DNA of 64,000 nucleotides from Ancylobacter tetraedralis (GTDB lineage Bacteria > Pseudomonadota > Alphaproteobacteria > Rhizobiales > Xanthobacteraceae), in contig NZ_JACICD010000004.1 in the NCBI RefSeq assembly GCF_014195655.1, positions 434,001 through 498,000 of the forward strand. Reading direction: 5' to 3'. Of this stretch, positions 7,716 to 16,188 are shown piece by piece; the first letter of the stretch is position 1; each line of letters starts with the position of its first letter. The position numbers and the translations under genes are program-made. The notes beneath the pieces are model-generated. The model ran no database searches and had not been told where the DNA came from. It was given only the letters and a program-made list of their open reading frames with translations.

Positions 7716-8059
7716 GATGATGCCCCCCGATCTATGTCCCGACCCTCGGTTCGAGGGTCGTCCAGATCCAGCAGTCCGAGCGCGACCGCCTTGCGCAGCC
7801 CCTCCTCGATCGCGGCGTACAATTCGGGCAGCAGTTCGACCCGTATCGAAGTGCCGGATTTGGAGGGGAACCAACTCCGGCTGCCCCGCGTCCACTCACG
7901 AATGTCGACGAGCGAGTGTCCCTTGTACTCGGTCAGTAGAACGCGAATGTGAGACGTCGAGTTCTTCGCGAAACAGCCGAGTTCGACCTCGCTGAACGCG
8001 ACCCCGTCGGCCTGGATGTTCCGCTCACCGCGCCGGGTGTTGGTGCGAGACGTTCTCAT
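7712..8059 (-). CDS. PC4-like transcriptional coactivator domain protein
   Basis: The product is 115 residues with a PC4 (p15) C-terminal-type domain at about residues 33-88: KNSTSHIRVLLTEYKGHSLV, then a tryptophan-containing hairpin, GTSIRVELLPEL and a closing helix. PC4 folds are dimeric single-stranded nucleic acid binders; phage copies may act in replication, recombination or transcription. Its ATG overlaps the stop of the 37-residue gene (ATGA) and its stop overlaps the DUF6074 start. Confidence 0.8.
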   Translation of the reverse strand: MRTSRTNTRRGERNIQADGVAFSEVELGCFAKNSTSHIRVLLTEYKGHSLVDIREWTRGSRSWFPSKSGTSIRVELLPELYAAIEEGLRKAVALGLLDLDDPRTEGRDIDRGASS

Positions 8060-8169
8060 TCAGCATCTCCACGGAAGAATCGAACGAGAACGCTGCGCTC
8101 ATCGGACAGGAGCAGGTTTGTCCTACCGCGGATTTCGGACCAAATCTCGGGCTGGAGGCGCCAGGTCAT
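8056..8169 (-). CDS. 37-residue protein in the early operon
   Basis: An ATG at 8169, 7 bases after the AlpA-like stop, opens a 37-codon frame (MTWRLQPEIWSEIRGRTNLL to FFRGDAE). Its stop overlaps the next ATG as ATGA. The perfect fit into the coupled chain and the amphipathic, tryptophan-containing sequence support translation. There is no recognisable family. It could be a small regulator or a translational coupler. Confidence 0.6.
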   Translation of the reverse strand: MTWRLQPEIWSEIRGRTNLLLSDERSVLVRFFRGDAE

Positions 8170-8176
8170 GCGCGCC

Positions 8177-8407
8177 TCACGCGGCTGCGTCGCGGGCCGC
8201 CGCCTTGGCGGCGAGCCACGCCTCAATGTCCTCGCGACGCCAGACCACCGTAACGCGCGAGAGATGGATCGGCTTTGGGAACTGTCCCGCAGCTACTTGT
8301 CGATCCAACCATTTGGTGGAAACGCCGAGGTAGCGCGCTAGAGCGAGCTTGCGAAGCAGTCGCGGCTCTTCTGTCCCTGCCGAGGGGCGAGTGTCTTTCC
8401 TATTCAT
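8177..8407 (-). CDS. AlpA-family / excisionase-like DNA-binding protein
   Basis: The product is 76 residues. The start at 8407 has GGAGAA 6 bases upstream. Residues 16-65 form an AlpA/MerR-like winged helix: LLRKLALARYLGVSTKWLDR, a turn, then QFPKPIHLSRVTVVWRREDIEAWLAA. Such proteins act as excisionases or early activators in prophages and islands. It is the first gene of the leftward operon and diverges from the CI-like gene across a shared 108-base regulatory region. Confidence 0.8.
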   Translation of the reverse strand: MNRKDTRPSAGTEEPRLLRKLALARYLGVSTKWLDRQVAAGQFPKPIHLSRVTVVWRREDIEAWLAAKAAARDAAA

Positions 8408-8451
8408 GCAAGTTCTCCATGTGCCTTCAATCGGCATTAAATGTCGATTAA

Positions 8452-8481
8452 GGTATATGGGATATACCAAAATGTCGTCAA
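8452..8481. promoter_or_regulatory. Operator and leftward promoter between alpA-like and cI-like genes
   Basis: A perfect dyad GGTATAT-GGG-ATATACC spans 8452-8468. It overlaps a candidate leftward promoter: on the minus strand TTGACG (8481-8476) and ATATAC (8458-8453), separated by 17 bases. A second, imperfect dyad (CGGCATT-A-AATGTCG) lies at about 8432-8446. The layout is that of a phage immunity switch in which the 8516-8989 product would block the early operon. Binding is inferred. Confidence 0.65.
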
Positions 8482-8515
8482 TAAAAATTTATATGAGAGA
8501 TACGAAAGGTTCACG

Positions 8516-8989
8516 ATGGAGCGTTCACAGGTGAGAGCCGCCCGCGCACTTTTGGGATGGAGTCAGGACGATCTTGCCAAGGCGGCTGGCGTCTCCGGAC
8601 CGACCGTCAAGCGCATCGAGCCGGGCGAAGGTATGCTTCGCACGAGTGACGAAATTGTCAGCAAGATCCGACGAGCGATTGAGGCCGCCGGCATCGAATT
8701 TATCGATCCAGAGAGTCCGCCAAGTTACGGAATCGGTGTCCGTTTTCGATATCCGACATCTATTTCAAAACGAATTCGCGCGTTTGAAAAGATCAGCGAA
8801 GCGCTCGATGCCCTGAACGAAGCTGCACTGATCCTTGGAACACTTAAACCTAACCTCAACAGCGGCACCGCATTAGAGCAACTGGTTATACTTCGTGATG
8901 CGATAAGCGAGACCATTCGTCGAGAGGAGGAGTTCGATGAGGCTATGACGGCATCATCGTCGGTATCTCCGATAGTCTCTGAAACGTAA
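8516..8989 (+). CDS. XRE-family (CI-like) transcriptional regulator
   Basis: The product is 157 residues. The chosen ATG has GAAAGG upstream; an in-frame ATG at 8441 would read through the operator. The N-terminal helix-turn-helix is ERSQVRAARALLGWSQDDLA / KAAGVSGPTVKRIEPGEG. A linker with FIDPESPPSYGIGVRF and a helical C-terminal half likely used for oligomerisation follow. There is no LexA-like peptidase motif. The gene is less GC-rich than its chromosomal neighbours and diverges from the early operon, so it is the likely repressor of the element. Confidence 0.8.
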   Translation: MERSQVRAARALLGWSQDDLAKAAGVSGPTVKRIEPGEGMLRTSDEIVSKIRRAIEAAGIEFIDPESPPSYGIGVRFRYPTSISKRIRAFEKISEALDALNEAALILGTLKPNLNSGTALEQLVILRDAISETIRREEEFDEAMTASSSVSPIVSET

Positions 8990-9342
8990 GTTTTTGTTTT
9001 TAATGAATTTTTTATATCAAGTTTCCGTCCTACCGGGCCACCAAGACTTCCATGCGTGTGCGACAGACGTAGCCTGCCTGCCGGTTTGTGGAACCCGTGG
9101 TGGGCTCCTCGGCGCCCGATGAGGCGCCCGGAACTGCCCGCACGGCTGTCACCGGATCCTGGCGCGGGCGGGAGGGGCGCTGTCAGGGCGGGCTGAGGCC
9201 GCCTCCCGACTTGCCGTGTCCGCTCGCCCGCAGGGGGAAACGGGGGGGGAATACACAGGCCGCCCCAATGCCGCCGTCTTCGCGCGATGGCATGCCGCGT
9301 GCCGCTTCGTCATCCGACGGCGGCTTGCGAGGAATGCCGATT
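8990..9342. other. Boundary region between the element and the chromosome
   Basis: The first 35 bases are a T- and A-rich tail after the CI-like gene, then composition jumps to GC-rich chromosomal DNA. No gene, tRNA or clear direct repeat was found. The last part is the 5' region of the SIMPL gene; GAGGA lies 9 bases before that start. Confidence 0.5.
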
Positions 9343-10065
9343 ATGAAGTTCATGCGTGCCACTCTGTGTGCGACGGCGCTGCTGGCGAGCCTGTCGCCGC
9401 TTGCGGCGCAGGAAGCCGTGCCCTCCGTGCGCCGGCCCACGCTCACCGTCACCGGCGAGGGAACGGCCCGGGCGGCGCCGGACATGGCGACCTTCTCCAC
9501 CGGCGTGGTGAGCGAGGCAAAGACCGCGCGTGAGGCGCTGGACGCCAATAGCCGCTCGGTCACCGGGCTTGTCGAGGCGATCAAGTCGGCGGGCGTCGAG
9601 CCGCGCGACATCGTAACGTCGGGTTTCAGCGTGCAGCCGCAATACACCGTGCCGAAAAAGGACAGCAACGAGCCGCCGCGCATCGCCGGCTACGAGGTGC
9701 GCAACGCCGTCACGGTGCGGGTGCGCAAGCTCGATGGCCTCGGCGACCTTCTGGACAAGATTGTCACGTCGGGGTCGAACCAGATCGGCGGCATCAGCTT
9801 CGACATTGCCGACCCCTCCACCCTGCAGGAGGCCGCCCGCGTCGCGGCGGTGAAGGACGCCCGCCACCAGGCGGAGGTCATTGCGGAAGCCGGAGGCGTG
9901 CGTCTGGTTCGCGTGCTGGCCATCAGCGGCGAGGGCGCGGCCCCCCGCCCGATGATGCGGATGATGGCCATGCCGGCGGCCAAGGCCGATTCGGTGCCGA
10001 TCGAGGCGGGTGAGAGCGAGATCAACGCCAACATCACCATCACGTACGAGATCGAGCCGCGCTGA
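9343..10065 (+). CDS. SIMPL-domain (DUF541) periplasmic protein
   Basis: The product is 240 residues. The start MKFMRATLCATALLASLSPL is a signal peptide with a cleavage site after LAAQ; the ATG at 9343 has GAGGA upstream. The mature protein follows the SIMPL pattern: a first strand LTVTGEGTARAAPDMATFSTGV, then long helices (ANSRSVTGLVEAIKSAGVEP) and YEVRNAVTVRVRKLDGLGDL. These are periplasmic or envelope proteins linked to oxidative-stress protection; the biochemical role is unsettled. It stands alone and a hairpin near 10079-10112 separates it from the convergent lipid kinase gene. Confidence 0.85.
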   Translation: MKFMRATLCATALLASLSPLAAQEAVPSVRRPTLTVTGEGTARAAPDMATFSTGVVSEAKTAREALDANSRSVTGLVEAIKSAGVEPRDIVTSGFSVQPQYTVPKKDSNEPPRIAGYEVRNAVTVRVRKLDGLGDLLDKIVTSGSNQIGGISFDIADPSTLQEAARVAAVKDARHQAEVIAEAGGVRLVRVLAISGEGAAPRPMMRMMAMPAAKADSVPIEAGESEINANITITYEIEPR

Positions 10066-10094
10066 CGCGGAGCGCAACCCCGCGATGGCCGGTC

Positions 10095-10994
10095 TCAGGC
10101 CGGCTGTCGCGGGGGCATCAGGAGTGTCAGGGTCGCGGGCAGGACTCGGTATTCCAGCGGCATCGTCTCGCGATCGAGTTCGCCATCGGTCGAAACCCAG
10201 GAGCGGGCGCGCCGGCGGCGGGCCACCGTGATGGACGTTCCCGACAGGCTGACAATGCCCGGATTCTCGCGCCAGTTGTCCGTCACCATGTCGGCGCCGG
10301 CCTTCAGCAGCGAGCGCGCGCCGCGATCCTCGGCGATGTGAATCTCCAGCAGGCCCTCGTCCAGCCGGGCGCGTCGCCAGCCCGGGCCGGTGAAGCGGTT
10401 CACCGACACCAGCGCGGCGAAGGCGCGGAAACTGTGGGCGGTGCCGTCGACCGTGACATCGAGTTCCATCCGCCCGGTGCGGCGCAGCGCCAGCATCGCG
10501 GCGATGGCGACCGCGAGGAAGCGCCATAACCGCCATTTGCGCGCCACTTCGCGGGCCCGCGCCATCTGGCTGAAGAAACCCATGCCCGAAATGGTGTGGA
10601 AAGGCCGGCCATTCAGCGTGGCCAGATCCACGCGGGCGGGCCTGGCCGTGCCGAGCGCCGCGAGCGCGGCCTCCAGCTCCATCGGCATGCCGATATCGTG
10701 GGCCAGCAGGTTGAGCGTGCCGAGCGGCAGGATGCCGAGCACCTTGTCGGTGTCGTGCAGGCTGCGGGCGGCAAGGTTCACGCTGCCATCGCCGCCGCCG
10801 ACGATCACCGTGTCATGCGGGCCGCGTGCCGATTCGCGAATGGCGCGCACGAGGTTCTTTCCGCTCAGCAGATGGACCTCCACCTTGCGGCGCTCGTCGC
10901 CCAGCGCGTGCGCGACGAGCGTCCGCACCTCCTCGGCATTGCGGTCGAGCAGCGTGCCGGCGCGGGCATTCAGGAGAACGAGGACGTGGCGCAT
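10095..10994 (-). CDS. Diacylglycerol kinase-family lipid kinase
   Basis: The product is 299 residues. The kinase catalytic core shows VLVLLNARAG at the N-terminus, the nucleotide loop GGGDGSVN (residues 67-74) and PLGTLNLLA (90-98), all hallmarks of the DagK/YegS fold. Such enzymes phosphorylate diacylglycerol or related lipids at the inner membrane face. There is no membrane segment. The C-terminal domain carries the usual FTGPGWRRARLDEGLLEIHI pattern. Start MRHVLVLL is preferred over an ATG 63 bases upstream because the fold begins there. Lipid substrate is not predictable. Confidence 0.85.
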   Translation of the reverse strand: MRHVLVLLNARAGTLLDRNAEEVRTLVAHALGDERRKVEVHLLSGKNLVRAIRESARGPHDTVIVGGGDGSVNLAARSLHDTDKVLGILPLGTLNLLAHDIGMPMELEAALAALGTARPARVDLATLNGRPFHTISGMGFFSQMARAREVARKWRLWRFLAVAIAAMLALRRTGRMELDVTVDGTAHSFRAFAALVSVNRFTGPGWRRARLDEGLLEIHIAEDRGARSLLKAGADMVTDNWRENPGIVSLSGTSITVARRRRARSWVSTDGELDRETMPLEYRVLPATLTLLMPPRQPA

Positions 10995-11185
10995 CGAGTA
11001 TCCGCAATCGGTAAGGCCGAACGCGGTTCCATACGGGCCGGTTCCGCAGCGTCGCACAGCAGGTGCCGGGCAATTGCGCGCCGATCATGGCGCGATCCGG
11101 GCCAGATTGCGAAGCGGGCCCGGATCGTGCACTCAATCGTCCGGCACACGCTCTTGATGGAGTGTGGCGGCAGAGCGGGGCAACC

Positions 11186-11581
11186 ATGGCCATATCCACG
11201 GGCAAGATATCGATACTGCGCCTGCGCGCGGGCATATTGGTGCTGGTGGCGCTGGTCTTCGTTTCCGCCAGCGCCGGGCGCTGGATGGCGACACTGTTCT
11301 CGCTGGGCTGGGTGTGGGCGGCACTGATCGGGATCGCGATCGCGGCGCTGATCGGCCTCATCGTGACGCGACTGGATCGCCTGGCCTATTTCGGCATCGC
11401 CGCTCTCGTCACCCTGTTCGGTGCCTATACGGCCTATGATTTCGCGCGTGGGCCGGTCGATTGGTCGGCGGGCGCGGCGCTGCTGCTGGCTCTGGTGCCG
11501 GCGGTACTGCTCGCCGCGGCCTTCTGGGATTTCCGCCATTTTGTCGGCGAGGTCCGTGCCTGGGCGAACAGCCGCAACTGA
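11186..11581 (+). CDS. Small hypothetical four-helix membrane protein
   Basis: The product is 131 residues with four hydrophobic segments at about 12-30, 36-60, 67-85 and 95-113, and a charged C-terminus (RHFVGEVRAWANSRN). The N-terminus MAISTGKISILRLRAG is basic, suggesting it faces the cytoplasm. It sits alone between divergent and convergent neighbours. No family was recognised; it is a generic inner-membrane protein. Confidence 0.7.
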   Translation: MAISTGKISILRLRAGILVLVALVFVSASAGRWMATLFSLGWVWAALIGIAIAALIGLIVTRLDRLAYFGIAALVTLFGAYTAYDFARGPVDWSAGAALLLALVPAVLLAAAFWDFRHFVGEVRAWANSRN

Positions 11582-11590
11582 CCGGGCGGC

Positions 11591-12595
11591 TCAACGCCGC
11601 TCCGCTACGCGAGGCTGCCCTATGGCGCGCAGCTTTGCCAGCACGCGGGCCAGCAGGCGGACGACGCGCGGTCCGCGCCGCCGGGGCACGGGAGCCGGGC
11701 GCGCCGCTGCTTGCGCCCGCGCGGCATCTTCCGCCACGCGGGCGGCGACGAAGGCATGGCGGGCCGCCTCCGGGTCCGGCGCGCCGCCCAGTCCCTCGGC
11801 CAGTGCGATGGCGTAGGCGCGCAGGTCTGCAGCCTCGCCGGATGTCGCGGCGCGCTCAAGCGCCTGGTGCGCGATTCGCCGAAGTTCAGGTTCATCCGCC
11901 TCGCGCAGCCCGGCGCCGACATTGCGACAGAAGGCGGGAACCCCGTTCTCCACCGCCCGCGTGAACCAGGGAAGCGCGGCGTCGAGTTGCCCGGTCATCG
12001 CCAGCAGCAGGCGCGCATAGTCGAACTGGCCGCGATAATCCGCGCCGGCGGCGCCGCGGCGATACCAGCGCAAGGCAGCGGCGGGGCGCGCCGGGCGATC
12101 CCAGCCCAGTTCGAGATAGCGCCCGACCATCGTCATCGCCTTGGCATTGCCGCCGCGCGCGGAGTGCACATACCAGGCGAGCGCGCCGCGGCGGTCCGCC
12201 GGCACGCCGCGTCCTTCCAGCAGCAGCGTTGCGAGGTTGAACTGTGCCCAGGTGTGCCCCTTGTCGGCCGCCGCGCGGTAGTGGCGGGCGGCCTCCGTGG
12301 GGTCCGGCGGCACGCCCCATCCCAGTTCATGGCAGCGCCCCACCATGTTGACGCCCTCCGCGCTGCCGGCCTTGGCGGCGATGGAAAACCAGCGCAGGCC
12401 AGCCGCCGGATCCCGGCGCACGCCGTGGCCGTCGACCAGCATCTGCCCCCAGGCGAGTTGAGCGTTGATCAGCCCGTTGAGCGCGGCCGCCTCCACCCAG
12501 CGGGCTGCCTGCGCGGGCCCCTCGCTGATGCGCGCGCGCAACACATCGGGGCCCATTTTTTCGAGGGCCGAATAGGAAATCCACTGTTCGCGCAT
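11591..12595 (-). CDS. Sel1-repeat protein of the piu iron-uptake locus
   Basis: The product is 334 residues, almost wholly made of Sel1-like repeats (for example GHTWAQFNLATLLLEGRGVP and GNAKAMTMVGRYLELGWD), about seven in number, which form an alpha-alpha solenoid for protein binding. There is no signal peptide. It diverges from the TonB receptor gene. In Pseudomonas, piuA and piuC are also accompanied by a Sel1-like gene, so a shared role in iron uptake is likely, though its biochemical job is unknown. The basic C-terminal tail is an unstructured extension. Confidence 0.8.
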   Translation of the reverse strand: MREQWISYSALEKMGPDVLRARISEGPAQAARWVEAAALNGLINAQLAWGQMLVDGHGVRRDPAAGLRWFSIAAKAGSAEGVNMVGRCHELGWGVPPDPTEAARHYRAAADKGHTWAQFNLATLLLEGRGVPADRRGALAWYVHSARGGNAKAMTMVGRYLELGWDRPARPAAALRWYRRGAAGADYRGQFDYARLLLAMTGQLDAALPWFTRAVENGVPAFCRNVGAGLREADEPELRRIAHQALERAATSGEAADLRAYAIALAEGLGGAPDPEAARHAFVAARVAEDAARAQAAARPAPVPRRRGPRVVRLLARVLAKLRAIGQPRVAERR

Positions 12596-12726
12596 GTCTC
12601 GCCGATCGCCGATGGCTGTTCCGGGCTATGCAGCGGCCGCTACCCCTGCGGATAGGTACCGCTATTTTCCTGCGTTTCCATAAGGTTTCTGCGAGGGGAT
12701 CGGCAACAAGCCGGAGTGAACTTTTG

Positions 12727-12743
12727 TTTTTAATAATTAAAAA
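12727..12743. promoter_or_regulatory. AT-rich 17-bp palindrome upstream of the TonB receptor gene
   Basis: TTTTTAAT-A-ATTAAAAA is a perfect dyad in an AT-rich island within the divergent region between the sel1 and piuA-like genes. About 30 bases further is AGGGT-AAAC-ACCCT. Iron-responsive regulators of alphaproteobacteria (Irr, Fur/Mur, RirA) bind AT-rich dyads, so this is a candidate iron box, but it does not match an Irr box closely. Confidence 0.45.
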
Positions 12744-12863
12744 CTGAAGTTTTGATCATCTCCAGGGTAAACACCCTAGAATTCATAAAAAACATAATGT
12801 TTGAAAGGCTTTGGAATCAAATATATGAGCCGGATTACGGTAAAATTACGGGGTTGTGGGGAT

Positions 12864-15188
12864 ATGAAGACCTTAAAGACGCTTCGATCGACTGCGCCGG
12901 GCGCTGCTCTTGCGGCGGGCGTTGCGGCAACCATGACGGCGGTTCCGCTGTTCGGTGCCGCGGCTCAGCAAGTGACGGCTCCGCCCGCCACCACGACGGC
13001 GGAGGAAGAACTGCCGACCGTCACCGTCGAAGGCGAGGGCTCTCCCGCCAACACGCTCGAAGCGACGACGGGGCTGACCCGCTTTCCCGGCACGATCCAG
13101 GACCTGCCGCAGACCGTGCAGGTCATCACCCAGGAGACGATGCAGCAGCAAGGTGTCACCACGCTGGAGCAGGCGCTTCGCAACGTGCCGGGCGTCACCG
13201 CCGGCATCGGCGAGGGCGGCGGCGGCATGAACGGCGACCAGTTCCGCATCCGCGGCTTCCAGGCCAAGGGCGACATCTTCATCAACGGCCTGCGCGATTT
13301 CGGCGTCTATACCCGCGACAGCTTCGCCTATGAGAGCGTCGAGGTCTTCAAGGGCTCGACCTCCGAGGGCTTCGGCCTGGGTACCACCGGCGGCGCCATC
13401 AACATGACGCTGAAGGAGGCGCATCTCGGCGACAAGTATGATTTCGAGGGCCAGTTCGGCAACGGGCCGCTCGCGCGCGGTGTGTTCGACGTCAACAAGC
13501 AGTTCAACAACACCTCGGCCATCCGCATCGTCGGCATGGTCAATGACCAGGACATCGTCGATCGCGACAACGTCTCGTCGAACCGCTGGGGCCTCATGGC
13601 CGACCTCGGCTTCGGTCTTGGCACCGACCAGACGCTGCACGTCAACTACCTCTACCAGCACGGCGAGCGCACGCCCGATTACGGCGTTCCCATCGTCACG
13701 CCGGCGTTCAACGACGTGGCGCGCTTCGGCTCGCTCGGCCAGCCGGTGACGGAATGGGGCGTGCCGCGGAGCACCTTCTACGGCAAGGTGACGGATCAGG
13801 ACGTCACCGACGTCAACATGCTGACGGTCAACTTCAAGCGCGAAGTCAATGACTGGCTGACGGTGAGCAACGACACCCGTATCGGCTATTACACGCGCGA
13901 CTTCGCCACCACCGTGCCGGGCTGCGCCACCGGCACGACGGCCGCCGCCTATAATGCAAGCTGCACCGGTCAGTTCTTCGACGGGCTCGACCCGGCCATC
14001 GCCTTCGGCGGCGGCAATCCCGGCTATTATCAGGAGAGCTGGAGCGCGCAGAACGTCACCACTCTCACGGCCAAGTTCGAGACTGGTGCGCTGCGCCACG
14101 AAGTGGTGGCCGGCATCGACCTCAACACGGTGAGCAGCGACCGTACGCTGGTCTCGGTGAACGGCTCAAAGGGCACGTCGACGATCTACAACCCGATCTT
14201 CGAGAATACCACCGGTTACTTCCTCTATTCGAATCCGTTCGGCAATAATGGCGAGCGCAATTCGAGCGCGACCGATGTTGGCCTGTTCGTCAGCGATCGG
14301 GTGTGGTTCACCGACGCGATTTCGGTGCTCGCCGGCGCCCGCTACGACAATTACCAGTCGGATTATCGCTACTGGTGCGTGAATACGGCAGGCACCTGCA
14401 CCGGCAGCACCGGCGCCTGGGTGGACGCCGATTCCCAGACCGATTTCTGGAGCCCGAAGCTCAGCCTGATCTGGGAGCCGACGCCGTTCCAGACCTATTA
14501 TGTGTCCTGGGCCAAGTCGTTCACGCCGCAGGGCGCGTTCCCGACCAACGACATCACCGTGGTCAATCCGGTGCAGAACAACCTCGAGCCGGAGGATAAC
14601 GAGACCTACGAGGCCGGCTTCAAGATCTCCGTCCTCAACGGCAAGCTCGGCTTTACCGGAGCGGTGTTCCAAACCGACAAGAGCAACGCGTTCTACACCG
14701 ACCCGGTGACGGGCGACTCGGTGGAGACCGGCGAGAACCAGCGGGTGCAGGGCGTCGAGCTGGGAATGACCGGCAACATCACCGACGCGTGGACCATCCA
14801 GGCGAACTACGCCTATTACAGCAGCGAGATCCAGACCTCGACCACCGCCTCCTATGTCGGCAACGAGGTGCCGTTCGTCTCGCCCAACAATTTCAGCCTG
14901 TGGACCACCTACGAGCTCAGCAAGCACTGGAGCCAGATTCCCGGCAAGCTGCTGATCGGTGGCGGCATCACCTATGCCGACGAATATTTCACCAACAGCG
15001 CCAACACCGCGATCATCCCCGACACGTTCTCGCTGGACGCGCTGGTGTCCTACGCGCAGGGCAATTTCCGCATCGCGCTCAACGCCTATAACCTCACCGA
15101 CGAGCTGAACTATTCCGCCGGCTGGGGCAATCGCGCCATTCCCGCCTCGGGCCGCACCTTCACCGTCACGGTGGGGGCGACCTTCTGA
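12864..15188 (+). CDS. piuA: TonB-dependent siderophore receptor, PiuA-like
   Basis: The product is 774 residues. A signal peptide covers about residues 1-35, followed by a TonB box-like stretch (EELPTVTVEGEG), a plug domain with LPQTVQVITQETMQQQGVTT and FRIRGFQAKGDIFINGLRD, and a beta-barrel ending in SGRTFTVTVGATF, with a C-terminal phenylalanine as needed for outer-membrane insertion. It imports ferric siderophores with TonB energy. The neighbours piuC (downstream) and sel1 (divergent) mark it as the PiuA-type catecholate receptor. A terminator-like hairpin directly follows the stop. Confidence 0.9.
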   Translation: MKTLKTLRSTAPGAALAAGVAATMTAVPLFGAAAQQVTAPPATTTAEEELPTVTVEGEGSPANTLEATTGLTRFPGTIQDLPQTVQVITQETMQQQGVTTLEQALRNVPGVTAGIGEGGGGMNGDQFRIRGFQAKGDIFINGLRDFGVYTRDSFAYESVEVFKGSTSEGFGLGTTGGAINMTLKEAHLGDKYDFEGQFGNGPLARGVFDVNKQFNNTSAIRIVGMVNDQDIVDRDNVSSNRWGLMADLGFGLGTDQTLHVNYLYQHGERTPDYGVPIVTPAFNDVARFGSLGQPVTEWGVPRSTFYGKVTDQDVTDVNMLTVNFKREVNDWLTVSNDTRIGYYTRDFATTVPGCATGTTAAAYNASCTGQFFDGLDPAIAFGGGNPGYYQESWSAQNVTTLTAKFETGALRHEVVAGIDLNTVSSDRTLVSVNGSKGTSTIYNPIFENTTGYFLYSNPFGNNGERNSSATDVGLFVSDRVWFTDAISVLAGARYDNYQSDYRYWCVNTAGTCTGSTGAWVDADSQTDFWSPKLSLIWEPTPFQTYYVSWAKSFTPQGAFPTNDITVVNPVQNNLEPEDNETYEAGFKISVLNGKLGFTGAVFQTDKSNAFYTDPVTGDSVETGENQRVQGVELGMTGNITDAWTIQANYAYYSSEIQTSTTASYVGNEVPFVSPNNFSLWTTYELSKHWSQIPGKLLIGGGITYADEYFTNSANTAIIPDTFSLDALVSYAQGNFRIALNAYNLTDELNYSAGWGNRAIPASGRTFTVTVGATF

Positions 15189-15227
15189 CGGGGCGCCCGT
15201 TCTCTTGACTGACCGTCTCGACTTGAA

Positions 15228-15262
15228 GGGGGATGCCGGCTTGCCGGCTCCCCCGCTTTTTT
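15228..15262 (+). terminator. Rho-independent terminator between piuA-like and piuC
   Basis: The stem GGGG..GCCGGC pairs with GCCGGC..CCCC across a TT loop and is followed by GCTTTTTT. It lies between the receptor stop and the piuC start 15 bases later, so piuC expression must depend on read-through or its own promoter. Confidence 0.85.
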
Positions 15263-15277
15263 GTTTCCGGGCGAGCC

Positions 15278-15961
15278 ATGCTGATCCAGATCCCCAATAT
15301 CCTGACCCCCGAGGAAGTGGCCCATTGCCGGCGCGTGCTGGAGGCCTCGCCCTGGGTGGACGGGCGCGTCACCGCCGGCCAGCAGGCGGCCAAGGCCAAG
15401 TTCAACCTGCAGATTCCCGTGGAATCGCGCGAGGCGAACGAACTCGGCGACGTTGTCCTGCGCGCGCTCGGGCGCAACCCGCTGTTCAATGCGGCGGCGC
15501 TGCCGCTACGGGTGCTGCCGCCGATGTTCAACCGCTACGATGTCGGTATGAAGTTCGGCGCTCATGTCGACGGCTCGATCCGCACCATTGCGCAGACCGG
15601 GCAGCGCCTGCGCGCGGATGTCTCGACCACCATCTTCCTCACCGAGCCGGAGGAATACGAGGGCGGCGAACTCGTCATCGAGGACGCGTTCGGCGCGCAT
15701 GAGGTGAAGCTGCCGGCGGGCCACGCCGTGGTCTATCCGGCTTCCAGCCTGCACAGCGTGAACGAGATCACCCGGGGCAGCCGCTGGGGGTCGTTCTTCT
15801 GGTCGCAATCCATGATCAAGGACGATCACAAGCGCGCGATGCTGTACGATCTCGACATGGCGATCATGGCGACGCGCGCCAAGCTGCCGGACGAGGATCC
15901 GTCGGTGCTCTCGCTCGCCAACGTCTATCACAACCTCCTGCGCCACTGGGCGGAGCTTTAG
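15278..15961 (+). CDS. piuC: Fe(II)/2-oxoglutarate-dependent dioxygenase PiuC (PKHD-type hydroxylase)
   Basis: The product is 227 residues, the usual PiuC/YbiX length. Iron ligands of the double-stranded beta-helix are visible: H96 and D98 in AHVDGS, H159 in [10 protein letters not shown], and the 2-oxoglutarate-binding arginine in TRGSRW (R169). The start [18 protein letters not shown] is the conserved N-terminus. These cytoplasmic enzymes accompany catecholate siderophore receptors and probably act on imported ligand or a regulator; the substrate is unproven. Confidence 0.92.
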   Translation: MLIQIPNILTPEEVAHCRRVLEASPWVDGRVTAGQQAAKAKFNLQIPVESREANELGDVVLRALGRNPLFNAAALPLRVLPPMFNRYDVGMKFGAHVDGSIRTIAQTGQRLRADVSTTIFLTEPEEYEGGELVIEDAFGAHEVKLPAGHAVVYPASSLHSVNEITRGSRWGSFFWSQSMIKDDHKRAMLYDLDMAIMATRAKLPDEDPSVLSLANVYHNLLRHWAEL

Positions 15962-16188
15962 GGCGCAGCGTCACCCGGCGCGCGCGGGCGGCGCGGCGCG
16001 GGGGAGGGCGCGGGGGGGAGGGCGCGGAACGAGGGATGATCGCACCGGTGGGGAGCGCCCGCCGGCGGCGGGCGGGTGCGCTCGTCGTGGTGGAGCGACC
16101 GTGACAAGCAGCCGGCGGCTCGGCATGGTGTCGCTCCTCTCGCGGCGCGGCGGAATCGACCCGCCGCTTTTCCTCCTACGGAGTTTCG

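Larger units (their letters stand above)
1..9000. mobile_element. Prophage or phage-like element, one arm, cut by the left window edge
   Basis: The stretch holds a portal gene, large and small terminase subunits, a phage metallopeptidase, a divergent CI-like/AlpA-like switch and a chain of tiny overlapping early genes. Nearly all are transcribed leftward. Base composition is uneven, with AT-rich patches around 3990-4800 and 8410-9025, unlike the uniformly GC-rich chromosomal genes that follow. The right boundary is placed near 9000 because an AT-rich tail ends at about 9022 and a chromosomal SIMPL-domain gene follows. No integrase, tRNA or att duplication is visible, so the exact end is an estimate and the left end lies outside the window. 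Confidence 0.85.

Noticed and set aside
8992-9004. 13-base string TTTTGTTTTTAAT shared with 12722-12734, considered as an att or regulatory match
   Set aside because: It is a simple T/A run, the flanks do not match and the second copy lies inside the piuA control region, so chance is more likely.
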